Under the pieces are notes generated by a model. The model did no database searches and was not told where the DNA came from. It worked only from the letters and a program-made list of their open reading frames with translations. This document shows, one piece after another, positions 8,115 through 16,923 of a DNA stretch of 64,000 nucleotides (positions within the stretch are counted from its first letter, which is position 1; the number at the start of each line of letters is the position of its first letter). Source of the stretch: Magnetaquicoccus sp039908525 (GTDB taxonomy: Bacteria > Pseudomonadota > Magnetococcia > Magnetococcales > Magnetaquicoccaceae); contig JAMOAY010000015.1 in the NCBI GenBank assembly GCA_039908525.1, forward strand, positions 1 to 64,000, read 5' to 3'. The position numbers were made by a program, and so were the translations under genes.

Positions 8115-9545
8115 CTAGCTGTTCCGGTAGACCAGCACCCGATCTTCCAACATGTCGTGCATGGCATACTTGACCCCCTCCCGCCCCAAACCGGAATCCT
8201 TGACCCCCCCATACGGCATGCAGTCCACCCGGAAGGAGGGTACGTCGTTGTGAATCACACCCCCCACCTCCAAACGGTCCAGCGCCCGCATGACGGTGTC
8301 AAAATCATTGGTAAAGATGCCACATTGCAGCCCGAACCGGGAATCGTTCACCCGCTCAAAGGCCTCCTCCATGCTCTCCACCGAACTGAGGGTGACCACC
8401 GGTCCGAAGGCCTCATCGGCGGTGATACGACACTCGGCGCCCACCTCCTCCAGAATGGTGGCCGCCATGCTGTTGCCCTGTCCCATGGAGGCCACCCGGT
8501 TGCCACTCACCAGCTCCGCGCCCTGATCCAATGCCTCCTGGATCCACTCCTGCAACCGCTCCCGGTTGGCCCGGTCGATCAGCGGCCCCAGGGTGGTCTG
8601 CGGATCCAGAGGATCCCCCAGGCGCAACGCCTCGGCCGCTTTCTTGAACCGGGCGCGAAACTCGCCGACGATCTCCTGATGCAGGAAGATCCGCTGCACC
8701 GAAATACACACCTGACCACACTGGTAGAAGGCCCCCATCACGGCACGGGCAATCAACCAGTCCCAGTCCCGCACATCCCGGTCCACAATCAGCCCGGCGT
8801 TGCCGCCCAGTTCCAACACCACCTTTTTCTTGCCGGCCTCCTGTTTCATCTTCCAGCCCACCTCCGGGGAGCCGGTAAACGACAGCAGTTTGATCCGTTC
8901 GTCACGGACCAGCTGCTGGCCGGCCAGACGGTCACAGGGCAACACGGAAAAGCCCCCCAGAGGCCAACCGGACTCCTGCACGAGTTCCGCCAGCATCAAG
9001 GCGGTCAAGGGGGTCTTGGAGGCCGGTTTAAGGATCACCGGACAACCACAGGCCATGGCGGGGGCGATCTTGTGGATCGCCAGGTTCATGGGAAAATTGA
9101 AGGGGGCGATGGCCGATACCACCCCGATGGGGTAGCGGCGCACCAGCGCCTGCCGACCCATCGCCATGGGGTTGACCCCCAGATCATACGCCTCGCCCTG
9201 AATGCGGGTGGCCTCGCCGACGGCAATGTCGAGGGTGGCGATGGAACGGGCAATCTCCAGACGGGATTCGGCCAGTGTCTTGCCATTCTCCTGGCTCAGG
9301 GTACGTACAAACAGCTCTTTTTTGGCGTCGAGGCCATCCCGAACCCTGGCCAGGGCGGCCGCCCGCTGACAGGGCGCCATGCGGCGAATGGCATCCCGTG
9401 ACTCCAACGCCCTCTCCAGTGCCCGGTTGATCTCGGCCGGACCACACAATGCCACCGCATCCACCAACTCTCCATTGAAGGGGTTGAGCACCTCCAACCG
9501 CTGGCCCGTCTCCACCCACTCCCCCGCCAAATAGGCCCTTTTCAT
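8115..9545 (-). CDS. NAD(P)-dependent aldehyde dehydrogenase
   Basis: Oxidises an aldehyde to the acid, or an acylating derivative. 476 residues, the usual family length. It has the cofactor-binding segment VILKPASKTPLTA, the FTGSPEVG glycine motif, the general base Glu in LELGGNAG and the catalytic Cys in YQCGQVCISVQR. The C-terminal MPYGGVKDSGLGREG is typical of the GapN/YneI-like branch. The substrate cannot be told. AGGGTGAGG precedes the ATG. ubiK lies 17 bases upstream on the same strand, so it may be read as the end of the ubiU-ubiV-ubiK run. Confidence 0.92.
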   Translation of the reverse strand: MKRAYLAGEWVETGQRLEVLNPFNGELVDAVALCGPAEINRALERALESRDAIRRMAPCQRAAALARVRDGLDAKKELFVRTLSQENGKTLAESRLEIARSIATLDIAVGEATRIQGEAYDLGVNPMAMGRQALVRRYPIGVVSAIAPFNFPMNLAIHKIAPAMACGCPVILKPASKTPLTALMLAELVQESGWPLGGFSVLPCDRLAGQQLVRDERIKLLSFTGSPEVGWKMKQEAGKKKVVLELGGNAGLIVDRDVRDWDWLIARAVMGAFYQCGQVCISVQRIFLHQEIVGEFRARFKKAAEALRLGDPLDPQTTLGPLIDRANRERLQEWIQEALDQGAELVSGNRVASMGQGNSMAATILEEVGAECRITADEAFGPVVTLSSVESMEEAFERVNDSRFGLQCGIFTNDFDTVMRALDRLEVGGVIHNDVPSFRVDCMPYGGVKDSGLGREGVKYAMHDMLEDRVLVYRNS

Positions 9546-9562
9546 GCGTACCTCACCCTGTC

Positions 9563-9829
9563 CTATTCTCCCACCTCGCCCTTGGCCGATAGCACAGCCT
9601 CCAGTTCGGCAACCCGTTTCTCCAACCGCTCCACCTTGATGCGGGTGTTGCTGAGCAGCTCGGCGGTGGCATCAAACTCATCCCGCATCACCAGTTCAAA
9701 ACGTTCCACGGCATCCCGCAACAGATCGTTGAGCTTGCGGGTGAGCTCTTCCTGGGTCGCACCCACCTTGTTGAACACCTCCAGGACGTTCTGGGTGATC
9801 TGATCCAGCAGTGTGTTGTCAATTTGCAC
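9563..9829 (-). CDS. ubiK: UbiK family ubiquinone biosynthesis accessory factor (BMFP/DUF526)
   Basis: 88 residues, almost all helical: an N-terminal amphipathic helix (IDNTLLDQITQNVLEVF) and a C-terminal coiled coil (NTRIKVERLEKRVAELEAVL). UbiK helps the hydroxylation and methylation steps of ubiquinone synthesis, probably by binding UbiJ and lipid. The start is GTG at 9829, eight bases after GGAG. It follows ubiV by 35 bases, which strengthens the assignment. Confidence 0.85.
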   Translation of the reverse strand: MQIDNTLLDQITQNVLEVFNKVGATQEELTRKLNDLLRDAVERFELVMRDEFDATAELLSNTRIKVERLEKRVAELEAVLSAKGEVGE

Positions 9830-9864
9830 CGTAACATCTCCTGAGTGTGGGGTTATGCAATCTT

Positions 9865-10776
9865 TCACGGCTGCGCGGCAACAAACTCCAAGCCGGGCCG
9901 ACCATGAAAATAACCGTTGCAATAGGGTTCACCGTTGTTCAGTTCCAACAGCCGCGCCAGCCCCTCGCGGGTCTCCATCCTGTTTTCCAGGCAGTCCTTC
10001 CAGATTGCCACGATCTCGGCCATGTGCCGGCTCTGGGGCGACAAGCGAAGGGAATCCAGCCCCATCTGGCGCAGACGGGGCAGCTCCTGGAGCAGGTTGT
10101 ACGGCCGGGCAGACATGGTCTGGGTACCATTGACGGTCAGGTACGCCTCCTGCTCCTGGGTGCGAATCACCATGCCATCGGGAAATTCGCCACATTTATA
10201 CTGACAGTTGCTCTTGGAGAGCTGAAAGGCCCGTGCGGTGTAACAGCGGGCGGAAAAGGTCAACGGCAGACGACCGAAGACAAACAGTTCCATCTGCGGT
10301 CGGCACGCTCCCTCTGCGGACAGAATGCTCGTCAAGGCGGGCTGAGCCAACTCCACCGGCAGGACCACCCGCCGCACCCCCACACGGCTCAGAAAAGCGA
10401 CGGTCTCTGCATTGTAGGTATTGATGTGCGGCCCGGCCACCAGGGGCAGACCCTCCCCCACTCCCATGCCGCCCATGTCGTTGACCTCCATCCACAGGCC
10501 CTGCTGTTTGGCCTGTTCGGCCACCTGACGCAACGCGGACTGCTCCCCCTCGCTCATCACCAGGCCCAGGGTGGAAAAGACCACCTCCTTGCCCGAGGGC
10601 CGCAACAGATCGGCCAGACCACCCAACTCCTCCGCAGTCAGATGGTAGCGTTTGGAACAGACCACCTCACCGATATAGAGAATATCCGCATCGGTCTCAA
10701 AGGCCATACGTTGGTAGAAGTGCCGGATGGCCTTTTTCCCCCAGTCAAACAGGCAGGGGCCAATGGCGATTTTCAT
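9865..10776 (-). CDS. ubiV: UbiV, oxygen-independent ubiquinone hydroxylation protein (U32 family)
   Basis: 303 residues. Conserved Cys40, Cys178, Cys191 and Cys195 (VVCSKRY; RCYTA; NCQYKCGEF) match the spacing of the four 4Fe-4S ligands of E. coli UbiV. With UbiU it hydroxylates the ubiquinone ring without oxygen, using prephenate as oxygen donor. The ATG at 10776 lies 14 bases after the ubiU stop. Together with ubiU this indicates quinone synthesis under low oxygen. Confidence 0.93.
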   Translation of the reverse strand: MKIAIGPCLFDWGKKAIRHFYQRMAFETDADILYIGEVVCSKRYHLTAEELGGLADLLRPSGKEVVFSTLGLVMSEGEQSALRQVAEQAKQQGLWMEVNDMGGMGVGEGLPLVAGPHINTYNAETVAFLSRVGVRRVVLPVELAQPALTSILSAEGACRPQMELFVFGRLPLTFSARCYTARAFQLSKSNCQYKCGEFPDGMVIRTQEQEAYLTVNGTQTMSARPYNLLQELPRLRQMGLDSLRLSPQSRHMAEIVAIWKDCLENRMETREGLARLLELNNGEPYCNGYFHGRPGLEFVAAQP

Positions 10777-10790
10777 GGTGAATGCGGCTC

Positions 10791-11795
10791 CTACTGCCAA
10801 TTTTCCTGATAGGTGCCCAGGGTGTGGGTCGTCCCTTCCGAGGTGGCATTGAGGGTACGGATCCACTTGCTCTTGGGGCGAAACGTCTGGGGAGCCTCAT
10901 AGTAGGCATCCACGGCCTGGCGCAACACCTCGGTGACCGTCGCGACATAGGATTTGGTGCGTTGCCGCCCTTCGATCTTCAGAGAGCTGACACCCGCCTC
11001 GATCACATCGTCCAGCATCTCCAGAATGTTCAACGAACCAGGTTCTTCCATAACATGGTAGACCTGATCGTTGGCGGAAAAACGGCCTTTGCAGATGGTG
11101 GGATAGGCAGCATCCTCTCCCTTGTCGTATTCGGCGATCAGCACCCCTCCCAGACGGGTCTGCAGCTTCTCACCCCGGTTCTCGAAACGCACGGCCCGGG
11201 CGGGAGAACAGACCCCTTCTGTGTTGGGAGAGACGCCGGTGGTATACGAGGAGAGAAAGCAGCGCCCCTCGGCCATGACGCACAGCCCGCCGAAGGCAAA
11301 CACCTCCAACTCCACCGTGGTCCTGGCGCGCAAACGACGGATCTCCTGGACGGTCAACACCCGCGGCAGGACCACCCGGGTGCAATGGAAATGTTTCTGG
11401 TAGAAATTGATCGCCTCGGCATTGCTGGCAGAGGCCTGGACCGACAGGTGGATCGGCAGCCAGGGATAACGGCTGTGGCAATAGTCCAGCAGGGCGATGT
11501 TGGCGAGGATGATGGCATCCGCCTTCAGGCGGGCGGCCATGTCCACAGTCTGGTACCAGATGGCCGACTCCGCCCCCTGGGGATAGGTATTCAAAACGAT
11601 GTTGACTTTGGCTCCCTTGCTGTGGGCATACTCGATGCCGGTCGCCGCCTCCGACTCGCTGAAGTTGAGCCCCTCGAAGTTGCGGGCGTTGGTGGCGTTG
11701 CGAAACCCGAAATAGACCGCATCGGCGCCATGATCCACCGCTGCTTTCAGCGAAGGCAGATTGCCGGCCGGGGCCAGGACTTCCACTTTTTTCAT
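10791..11795 (-). CDS. ubiU: UbiU, oxygen-independent ubiquinone hydroxylation protein (U32 family)
   Basis: 334 residues. The family opening is MKKVEVLAPAGNLPSLKAAV. Cys172, Cys179, Cys196 and Cys235 sit exactly three positions after the cluster ligands of E. coli UbiU. It pairs with UbiV in anaerobic ring hydroxylation. It is first in the ubiU-ubiV-ubiK run; a good sigma70 promoter lies 47 bases upstream. No ubiT is visible in the window. Confidence 0.93.
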   Translation of the reverse strand: MKKVEVLAPAGNLPSLKAAVDHGADAVYFGFRNATNARNFEGLNFSESEAATGIEYAHSKGAKVNIVLNTYPQGAESAIWYQTVDMAARLKADAIILANIALLDYCHSRYPWLPIHLSVQASASNAEAINFYQKHFHCTRVVLPRVLTVQEIRRLRARTTVELEVFAFGGLCVMAEGRCFLSSYTTGVSPNTEGVCSPARAVRFENRGEKLQTRLGGVLIAEYDKGEDAAYPTICKGRFSANDQVYHVMEEPGSLNILEMLDDVIEAGVSSLKIEGRQRTKSYVATVTEVLRQAVDAYYEAPQTFRPKSKWIRTLNATSEGTTHTLGTYQENWQ

Positions 11796-11841
11796 GATGT
11801 ACCACCTCGACGGCTGGATTTGAAACACCCGCGAATTCTAC

Positions 11842-11870
11842 AGCATAGTGGGATGTCTCCCTGTGGTCAA
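11842..11870 (-). promoter_or_regulatory. Sigma70-type promoter of ubiU-ubiV-ubiK
   Basis: On the minus strand TTGACC (11870-11865) and TATGCT (11847-11842) are separated by exactly 17 bases, giving a short leader before the ubiU ATG at 11795. The rest of 11796-12117, between divergent ubiU and the channel gene, shows no other feature I can support; no FNR-like palindrome was seen. Confidence 0.6.
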
Positions 11871-12117
11871 TCCCGCCTGCGGACATGCACCGTTTTCCGG
11901 CACACAGCGTCCCGTCAACCCCCGCCTGCACATCCTCTGCAAAAGAGGTCAGGAAACGACTGCAATGACAATCGTCTGCGAATATTTCTCGTTGCAGAAC
12001 AGGAAAAAGGACGGCACAATCACTGCGGGTTGGGCTGGAAGTTTTTCGTCAACGACGGGGCCGGGATCCTGTCCGCTTGTGCGCCCCGCTGAAACTTTTT
12101 GGGCTGAGGAGGCCGAC

Positions 12118-13428
12118 ATGACACTGCCCGTTTTTTATCCAGACAGACAGTTCAAGAAAGTCTGGAACTTCTTAATTTTTCTTGGTGTTTTCTGGTACGG
12201 AATCACCGTACCGATTGAGCTTGTCCTGCCGACCAATGAATTCGCCGACCGTTTGCAACGGATGGACATGTTTTTCTCCGTGTTGTTCATCCTCGACCTC
12301 TTCATCAACATGCGCACGGCGGTCTATGTCGCCGGCGAACCGGTCACCAACCAGAAATTTCTTCTGGAACATTACCTGAAAGGGTGGTTGATCCTCGACC
12401 TGATCTCCGCAATACCCTTCGGCCTCATCGCCGAATTCACCCCGGGGTATGCCCACTGGGCCCCGTTGCTGGGACTGCTGCGCCTGGTGCGTGTTCCCAA
12501 AGCGCCCCAACTGCTGAAAGAGCCTGGGGACTTTCTGCCCATGGGCACACTGGCCCGCAGCGCCAACATGCTGTTTTGGTTGATTCTGTCCATCAACACC
12601 GTCGCCTGCGCCTGGGCGCTCATTTACCCGAACGATGGCAGCCAGGATCTGCTGACATTTTTCAACAGAGCGCTCTACTGGGGTGTCACCACCCTCTCCT
12701 CGACCGGATACGGGGATATCACCCCCACCAACAACGATGGACGCATCATGGCCTCCGTGGTCATGCTGCTCGGGGTGTTGTTCAACGCCTTCATCACAGC
12801 CAGCATCTCCTCCATCGTCTTCCAGGCCAACGCCTATCGAATGAAACAGCAGGAAAAGCTGGTCAATCTGGCATCTTTCTTCAACCAATTCGGGGTACCG
12901 CAAGAGTTGCAGAAGGCCATTTTCAGCTACTATGCCCATTCAGCCACCGAAAAGGCCGTCAACAGCAAAGAGATCGTCGAAGGGTTGCCCGAGGCCTTCC
13001 AGAAGGAGGTGCTGCAAAACATCAACATCCACATGATCCAACAGGTGCCGCTCTTCCGGGAAACCTCGCGGGAGTGCCTGTCGGCCTTTGCCGGCGTGCT
13101 GATTTCGGAAATTTTCAACCCTGGCCAGGACATCGTTGAATACGGCACCACCGGAAAAGAGATGTATTTTCTTCAGCACGGCATCGTCGAGGTGTTGACC
13201 GCCGAAGGATATCCGGTGACGCGCCTGCGCGACAACAGCTTTTTTGGCGAAATGGCCCTGCTGGGAGGCGTCAAACGCACGGCCACCATTCGCGCCGTCA
13301 CCATCTGCGACATTTACAAGCTGGACAAGACGGACTTCGACCGTATCATGGAGCAGTTCCCGGATGTCCGGAACCGTCTGGCGACCCAGAGTGGTCAGCG
13401 CAAAGCACCTCCTGTGGCCAAATCCTGA
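12118..13428 (+). CDS. Cyclic-nucleotide-binding potassium channel
   Basis: 436 residues. S1-S6 occupy about residues 15-240, with the filter STGYGD (TTLSSTGYGDITP), a C-linker, and a C-terminal cNMP-binding domain (about 305-420) containing FFGEMALLGGVKRTATIRA, the phosphate-binding cassette. It resembles bacterial CNG/HCN-like channels. GAGGAGG precedes the ATG at 12118. Monocistronic: divergent from ubiU and ended by a strong terminator. It is the second K+ channel of the window. Confidence 0.92.
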   Translation: MTLPVFYPDRQFKKVWNFLIFLGVFWYGITVPIELVLPTNEFADRLQRMDMFFSVLFILDLFINMRTAVYVAGEPVTNQKFLLEHYLKGWLILDLISAIPFGLIAEFTPGYAHWAPLLGLLRLVRVPKAPQLLKEPGDFLPMGTLARSANMLFWLILSINTVACAWALIYPNDGSQDLLTFFNRALYWGVTTLSSTGYGDITPTNNDGRIMASVVMLLGVLFNAFITASISSIVFQANAYRMKQQEKLVNLASFFNQFGVPQELQKAIFSYYAHSATEKAVNSKEIVEGLPEAFQKEVLQNINIHMIQQVPLFRETSRECLSAFAGVLISEIFNPGQDIVEYGTTGKEMYFLQHGIVEVLTAEGYPVTRLRDNSFFGEMALLGGVKRTATIRAVTICDIYKLDKTDFDRIMEQFPDVRNRLATQSGQRKAPPVAKS

Positions 13429-13434
13429 TCGTTT

Positions 13435-13481
13435 GGGGTCCGGGGAGCGTCACGCCCCCCGGACCCCTGCAATCGTTTTTT
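13435..13481 (+). terminator. Rho-independent terminator of the cNMP channel gene
   Basis: GGGGTCCGGGG at 13435 pairs with CCCCGGACCCC ending at 13467 around an AGCGTCACGCC apex, followed by a T-run at 13475-13481. The sequence also resembles hairpin 3 of the 7951 repeat. The following 13482-13707 shows no gene. Confidence 0.85.
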
Positions 13482-13707
13482 GTTACATCAAACCAACGCA
13501 AAGTACCGTCAAAAAAAATACCAGATCCCGCTGGCAGGATCCTGGCAGGCCAGGGCATGAAGGGTTGTGGATTCCGTCCGCGCCGGTCATTACAAAAAAA
13601 ATAACCAACTCTTACAATTACATAAAAACATGGTCGCATTGTTGCTTGTAGGGCAACGACTCAATCCGTGTCGTCCTCTCAAAGGTTATCATCCTGGAGC
13701 CGCGTCC

Positions 13708-14811
13708 ATGTCCATTCACCGGGGAAGAATTTTTTTCAAACATCATCGCCTGCTCTTCCTGCTGGGTGCCCTGGCACTGCCTGCATTGGCGGCCATTGGC
13801 AACGAATTGCATTCGGCGGTGGCCACGGAGGGAGGAAAACCGGCCGTTCCGCAACGGTCGTCCACCCGCACCGCCCTGCACAAAGCCATTGAAGAGGGGC
13901 GACTCCGGGAGGCGCTGCAGCTGGTCAATGCAGGGGCCGATGTCAATGCCCAGGACAGTTTTGGCCTGACACCGCTGCACTTTGCCGTCATCAAGGGGGA
14001 TGTCACCCTGGTCAAAGAGCTGGTTGCTCACAAGGCGAAAAGCGCTGTCCGTGACCAGCGTGGTGACACCCCTCTGCACATGATCGCGGCCAACAACGGT
14101 TCGGTGGCCCTGGCAGGTCTGCTGCTGGCGGCGGGGGCCGATCCCAACCTGGCCAACAGCGATGGCAGCACGCCCTTGCATTGGGCGGCGGGTGAGGGCA
14201 ACCTGCCCCTGATCAAGCTGCTGCTGGAAAAAGGGGCTGATATCAATCTCCGTGATCTGAAAGGAGATTCGGTACTCCACTGGGCTGTCGAGGACGGTCG
14301 GGGCGCGGTGGCCGAGCATCTGCTGGCGGCCGGCGCGGATGCCAACGTAAAAAATCATTATGACAGAACGCCGTTGCACTGGGCTGCCCGTCGGGGTCAC
14401 GCAGCCCTGGCGGAGTTGCTGCTCGCAAAAGGCGCCATCAGCCATGCCCGTGCCACGGCGGGTGACACGCCGCTGCACTGGGCCGCCGCCGAGGGTCACG
14501 TTGCCCTGGTGGCCTTGTTGGCCAAGCACTCCCCCAGTATCGACATCAAGGCCCAGTTCGGAGAGACCCCTCTGCATTGGGCCGTCCTGCGCAACCGGGA
14601 TATGGTGGTCACTCTGCTGGTCCGTCAGGGCGCCCATGTCGATGCTGCGGACAGCATGGGCAACACCCCACGCAGTCTGGCGCGAGACAAGGGCAATGAG
14701 GCGATCGTCAAAATCCTGAGTACCGGGGAGACGCTCCACTCTGCCAACCGTGCGCCACAAGTGGCAGCTCCTCTGCGGGTGGCACTCGCCTCCGCGCCTC
14801 CCGGGCTCTGA
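13708..14811 (+). CDS. Exported ankyrin-repeat protein
   Basis: 367 residues. The N-terminus has a basic segment and a hydrophobic core ending ALPALA, a good Sec signal peptide. About nine ankyrin repeats fill residues 50-345, with repeated TPLHWAA and LLLxxGAD motifs. Ankyrin repeats bind proteins; the partner is unknown. GGAG precedes the ATG at 13708. It stands alone between a terminator and the decayed restriction locus, so a periplasmic location is the only function-related inference I would make. Confidence 0.88.
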   Translation: MSIHRGRIFFKHHRLLFLLGALALPALAAIGNELHSAVATEGGKPAVPQRSSTRTALHKAIEEGRLREALQLVNAGADVNAQDSFGLTPLHFAVIKGDVTLVKELVAHKAKSAVRDQRGDTPLHMIAANNGSVALAGLLLAAGADPNLANSDGSTPLHWAAGEGNLPLIKLLLEKGADINLRDLKGDSVLHWAVEDGRGAVAEHLLAAGADANVKNHYDRTPLHWAARRGHAALAELLLAKGAISHARATAGDTPLHWAAAEGHVALVALLAKHSPSIDIKAQFGETPLHWAVLRNRDMVVTLLVRQGAHVDAADSMGNTPRSLARDKGNEAIVKILSTGETLHSANRAPQVAAPLRVALASAPPGL

Positions 14812-14943
14812 GGGTGTGCTGGAGCGTGTGCTGGCGGCGGACAATCGTCATGGCACGAAGGAACGGTACTGATGGTCCATTGATTCCTCCCGCTCAAACG
14901 GCACGCTGCTCTGCTTTCCATTGATGTCGCAGCGAGTCGCTGT

Positions 14944-15057
14944 ATGGATGAGCTTGAGGGTCCGTCAAGGATGCACGCGCTTAAAGTGGGCCTTATGGAC
15001 GACCTCCTCACCGGTCGCATCCGCGTCACACCCCTGCTGGAAGGCGCCTCTCCATGA
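14944..15057 (+). pseudogene. Remnant of type I restriction specificity subunit (hsdS 3' end)
   Basis: A 37-codon frame ending in GLMDDLLTGRIRVTPLL, the signature C-terminus of HsdS proteins. Upstream, 14815-14943 holds degenerate stretches in other frames (PLIPPAQTA resembles the PPLAEQ linker of HsdS), so the rest of the gene is deleted or frameshifted. Its TGA overlaps the ATG of the following nuclease gene (ATGA), preserving the original operon junction. Confidence 0.75.
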
Positions 15058-16124
15058 CCAACCCACCCCCCGCATCGCTCACCCCACCGCCCAGCGGCTA
15101 TGCCGACTGGCTGGCTGAGCTGAAAACCCGCATCCACACCGCCCAACAGCGGGCAACGCTGGCGGTCAATCGCGAGTTGGTTCTGCTTTACTGGCAAATC
15201 GGGCATGATATTCTGGAACGGCAGACACGGGAGGGTTGGGGAACCAAGGTGATCGAGCGGTTGGCGCATGATCTGCGCACCGCCTTCCCGAACATGAAAG
15301 GCTTCTCGGCGCGCAACCTGAAATATATGCGCGCCTTTGCTGCGGCATGGCCAGAGTCTGAATTTGTGCAGCAGGCTGCTGCACAATTGCCGTGGTTCCA
15401 CCTATGTACCCTGATCGACAAGCTGAAAACCCGCGAGGAACGGGACTGGTATCTGGCCAAGGCCGTCGAATACAACTGGTCACGCAATATTCTGGTGATG
15501 CAAATCGAGGTCAATGCACGCGGGCGATCCGGTCAGGCTGTGAACAATTTTGACCTGCGCCTGCCCAAGCCGCAATCCGATCTGGCACGAGAATCCCTGA
15601 AAGATCCGTACCGCTTTGATTTTCTCGGCTTGACCGATGCGGCCCAGGAACGAGAGATCGAATCGGCACTGGTACAACACGTCACCCGCTTCCTGCTGGA
15701 ACTGGGCGCAGGCTTCGCCTTCGTCGGACGGCAGGTGCTGCTGGAGGTGGACGACGATGACTTTTTTATCGACCTGCTGTTTTATCATCTGAAATTGCGA
15801 TGCTATGTGGTGATTGAGCTGAAGGCGGAAAAATTCAAACCCGAACACCTGGGGCAACTGGGCTTTTACCTGACCGCCGTGGATGCGCAGGTCAAAAGCG
15901 AACAGGATGCCCCCACCATCGGCCTGCTGCTGTGCAAGAGCAAAAACAAGGTGGTGGCCGAATACGCGCTGCGCAACAGTACCCAACCCATGGGGGTGGC
16001 CGAATATCAACTGCTGGAAAACCTGCCGGAGGAGCTGCAAACCAGCCTGCCGAGCATTGAGCAGATCGAACGGGAGTTGGCCGGTGTGCCAGACGATGCC
16101 GACGGGGCAGAGGGAGAAACCTGA
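15054..16124 (+). CDS. DUF1016 (YhcG-like) PD-(D/E)XK nuclease-domain protein
   Basis: 356 residues, intact. An N-terminal DUF1016_N helical domain (YWQIGHDILERQ; GWGTKVIERLAHDL; FSARNLKYMRAF) is followed by a PD-(D/E)XK nuclease domain with Asp240 (DDDFFIDLLFYH) and Glu255-x-Lys257 (VIELKAEKFKPE). DUF1016 genes are frequent partners of type I restriction operons. It starts inside the stop of an hsdS remnant and its TGA overlaps the ATG of an hsdR remnant, so it was once translationally coupled to both. Its role on its own is unknown; DNA defence is likely. Confidence 0.9.
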   Translation: MTNPPPASLTPPPSGYADWLAELKTRIHTAQQRATLAVNRELVLLYWQIGHDILERQTREGWGTKVIERLAHDLRTAFPNMKGFSARNLKYMRAFAAAWPESEFVQQAAAQLPWFHLCTLIDKLKTREERDWYLAKAVEYNWSRNILVMQIEVNARGRSGQAVNNFDLRLPKPQSDLARESLKDPYRFDFLGLTDAAQEREIESALVQHVTRFLLELGAGFAFVGRQVLLEVDDDDFFIDLLFYHLKLRCYVVIELKAEKFKPEHLGQLGFYLTAVDAQVKSEQDAPTIGLLLCKSKNKVVAEYALRNSTQPMGVAEYQLLENLPEELQTSLPSIEQIERELAGVPDDADGAEGET

Positions 16125-16330
16125 TGGGCTGGAAACTCGAAGAGGTCGAAAAGCCCTTCATTGCCCAGTTGCAACACCTGGGCTGGCAGCACATCGAAGG
16201 CAGCCTGGACGATCCGTCTGGCTGGCGGAACACGGCATGGAGGTGGAAGGCATTTGAACTGATTCCCCCTCACACACCCTCACCCACCGGCGGCCAGGAG
16301 GGCAGCAGGGTGTGCGCCAGCCCCAGCTGA
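16124..16330 (+). pseudogene. Remnant of type I restriction endonuclease subunit R (hsdR 5' end)
   Basis: The frame opens MGWKLEEVEKPFIAQLQHLG and continues WQHIEGSLDDP, the conserved N-terminus of HsdR. Similarity stops near 16212. The rest of the frame is unrelated sequence running over the 3' end of ubiX on the other strand. About 95% of hsdR is therefore missing. Its ATG overlaps the preceding stop (TGATG). Confidence 0.8.
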
Positions 16331-16911
16331 TCCAGAACCCTCGCGACAATAAAATCCAACAGATCGGCCAACTTTTCCGGTCGATGGTAAAAACCGGGCG
16401 CCGCGGGCAGCATGGTGACACCCAGGCGGGCCAGGCGCAACATGTTGCTCAAATGAATGGCCGACAAGGGGGTTTCACGGGGCACCAGGATCAGGGTACG
16501 GCGCTCCTTAAGGATCACATCCGCCGCTCTTTCGATCAGCGTATCGGACAAACCCTGGGCAATGGCAGCCAAGGTGCCCATGGAACAGGGACAGACCACC
16601 ATCGAACGGGCCGCAGAACCGCCGGAGGCCATCGGCGCCATCCAGTCCTGCTGACCATAATGGCGCAGACCGGCAAGCTCCAGCCCATCCCCAAACTCCG
16701 TCCGGAAATAGCGCCCCAGCGCCTGGACAACCGCATCCCCCTCCCCCGTCAACAGCAGACCGCACTCCTGCTGCAACACCACACGCGCAGCATCGGAAAT
16801 CAGCAGATCCACCCGCTGCCGCAGGAACAACAAGGTCCGCACCAGACGCAAACCATACGCTGCCCCGGAGGCCCCTGTCCAGGCTACGGTCACCGCGTTC
16901 TGGCGCTGCAT
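16270..16911 (-). CDS. ubiX: Flavin prenyltransferase UbiX
   Basis: 213 residues. Makes the prenylated FMN cofactor for UbiD decarboxylase in ubiquinone synthesis. It has the flavoprotein start WTGASGAAYGLRL, the SMVVCPCSMGTLAAIAQG motif and the RETPLSAIHLSNMLRLARLG segment with phosphate-binding residues, all typical. ychF lies 12 bases upstream on the same strand. The 3' end overlaps the decayed hsdR frame. Confidence 0.94.
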   Translation of the reverse strand: MQRQNAVTVAWTGASGAAYGLRLVRTLLFLRQRVDLLISDAARVVLQQECGLLLTGEGDAVVQALGRYFRTEFGDGLELAGLRHYGQQDWMAPMASGGSAARSMVVCPCSMGTLAAIAQGLSDTLIERAADVILKERRTLILVPRETPLSAIHLSNMLRLARLGVTMLPAAPGFYHRPEKLADLLDFIVARVLDQLGLAHTLLPSWPPVGEGV

Positions 16912-16923
16912 ACCGGTTCCCCC

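Noticed and set aside
14625..15401. Minus-strand open frame across the ankyrin gene end and the hsdS remnant
   Set aside because: Its codons mirror the plus-strand ankyrin and DUF1016 genes; the HsdS-like tail on the plus strand explains the region better.
16214..16330. C-terminal part of the hsdR-like frame as a real protein domain
   Set aside because: Sequence after residue 30 resembles nothing and overlaps the 3' end of ubiX; it is read-through into unrelated DNA.
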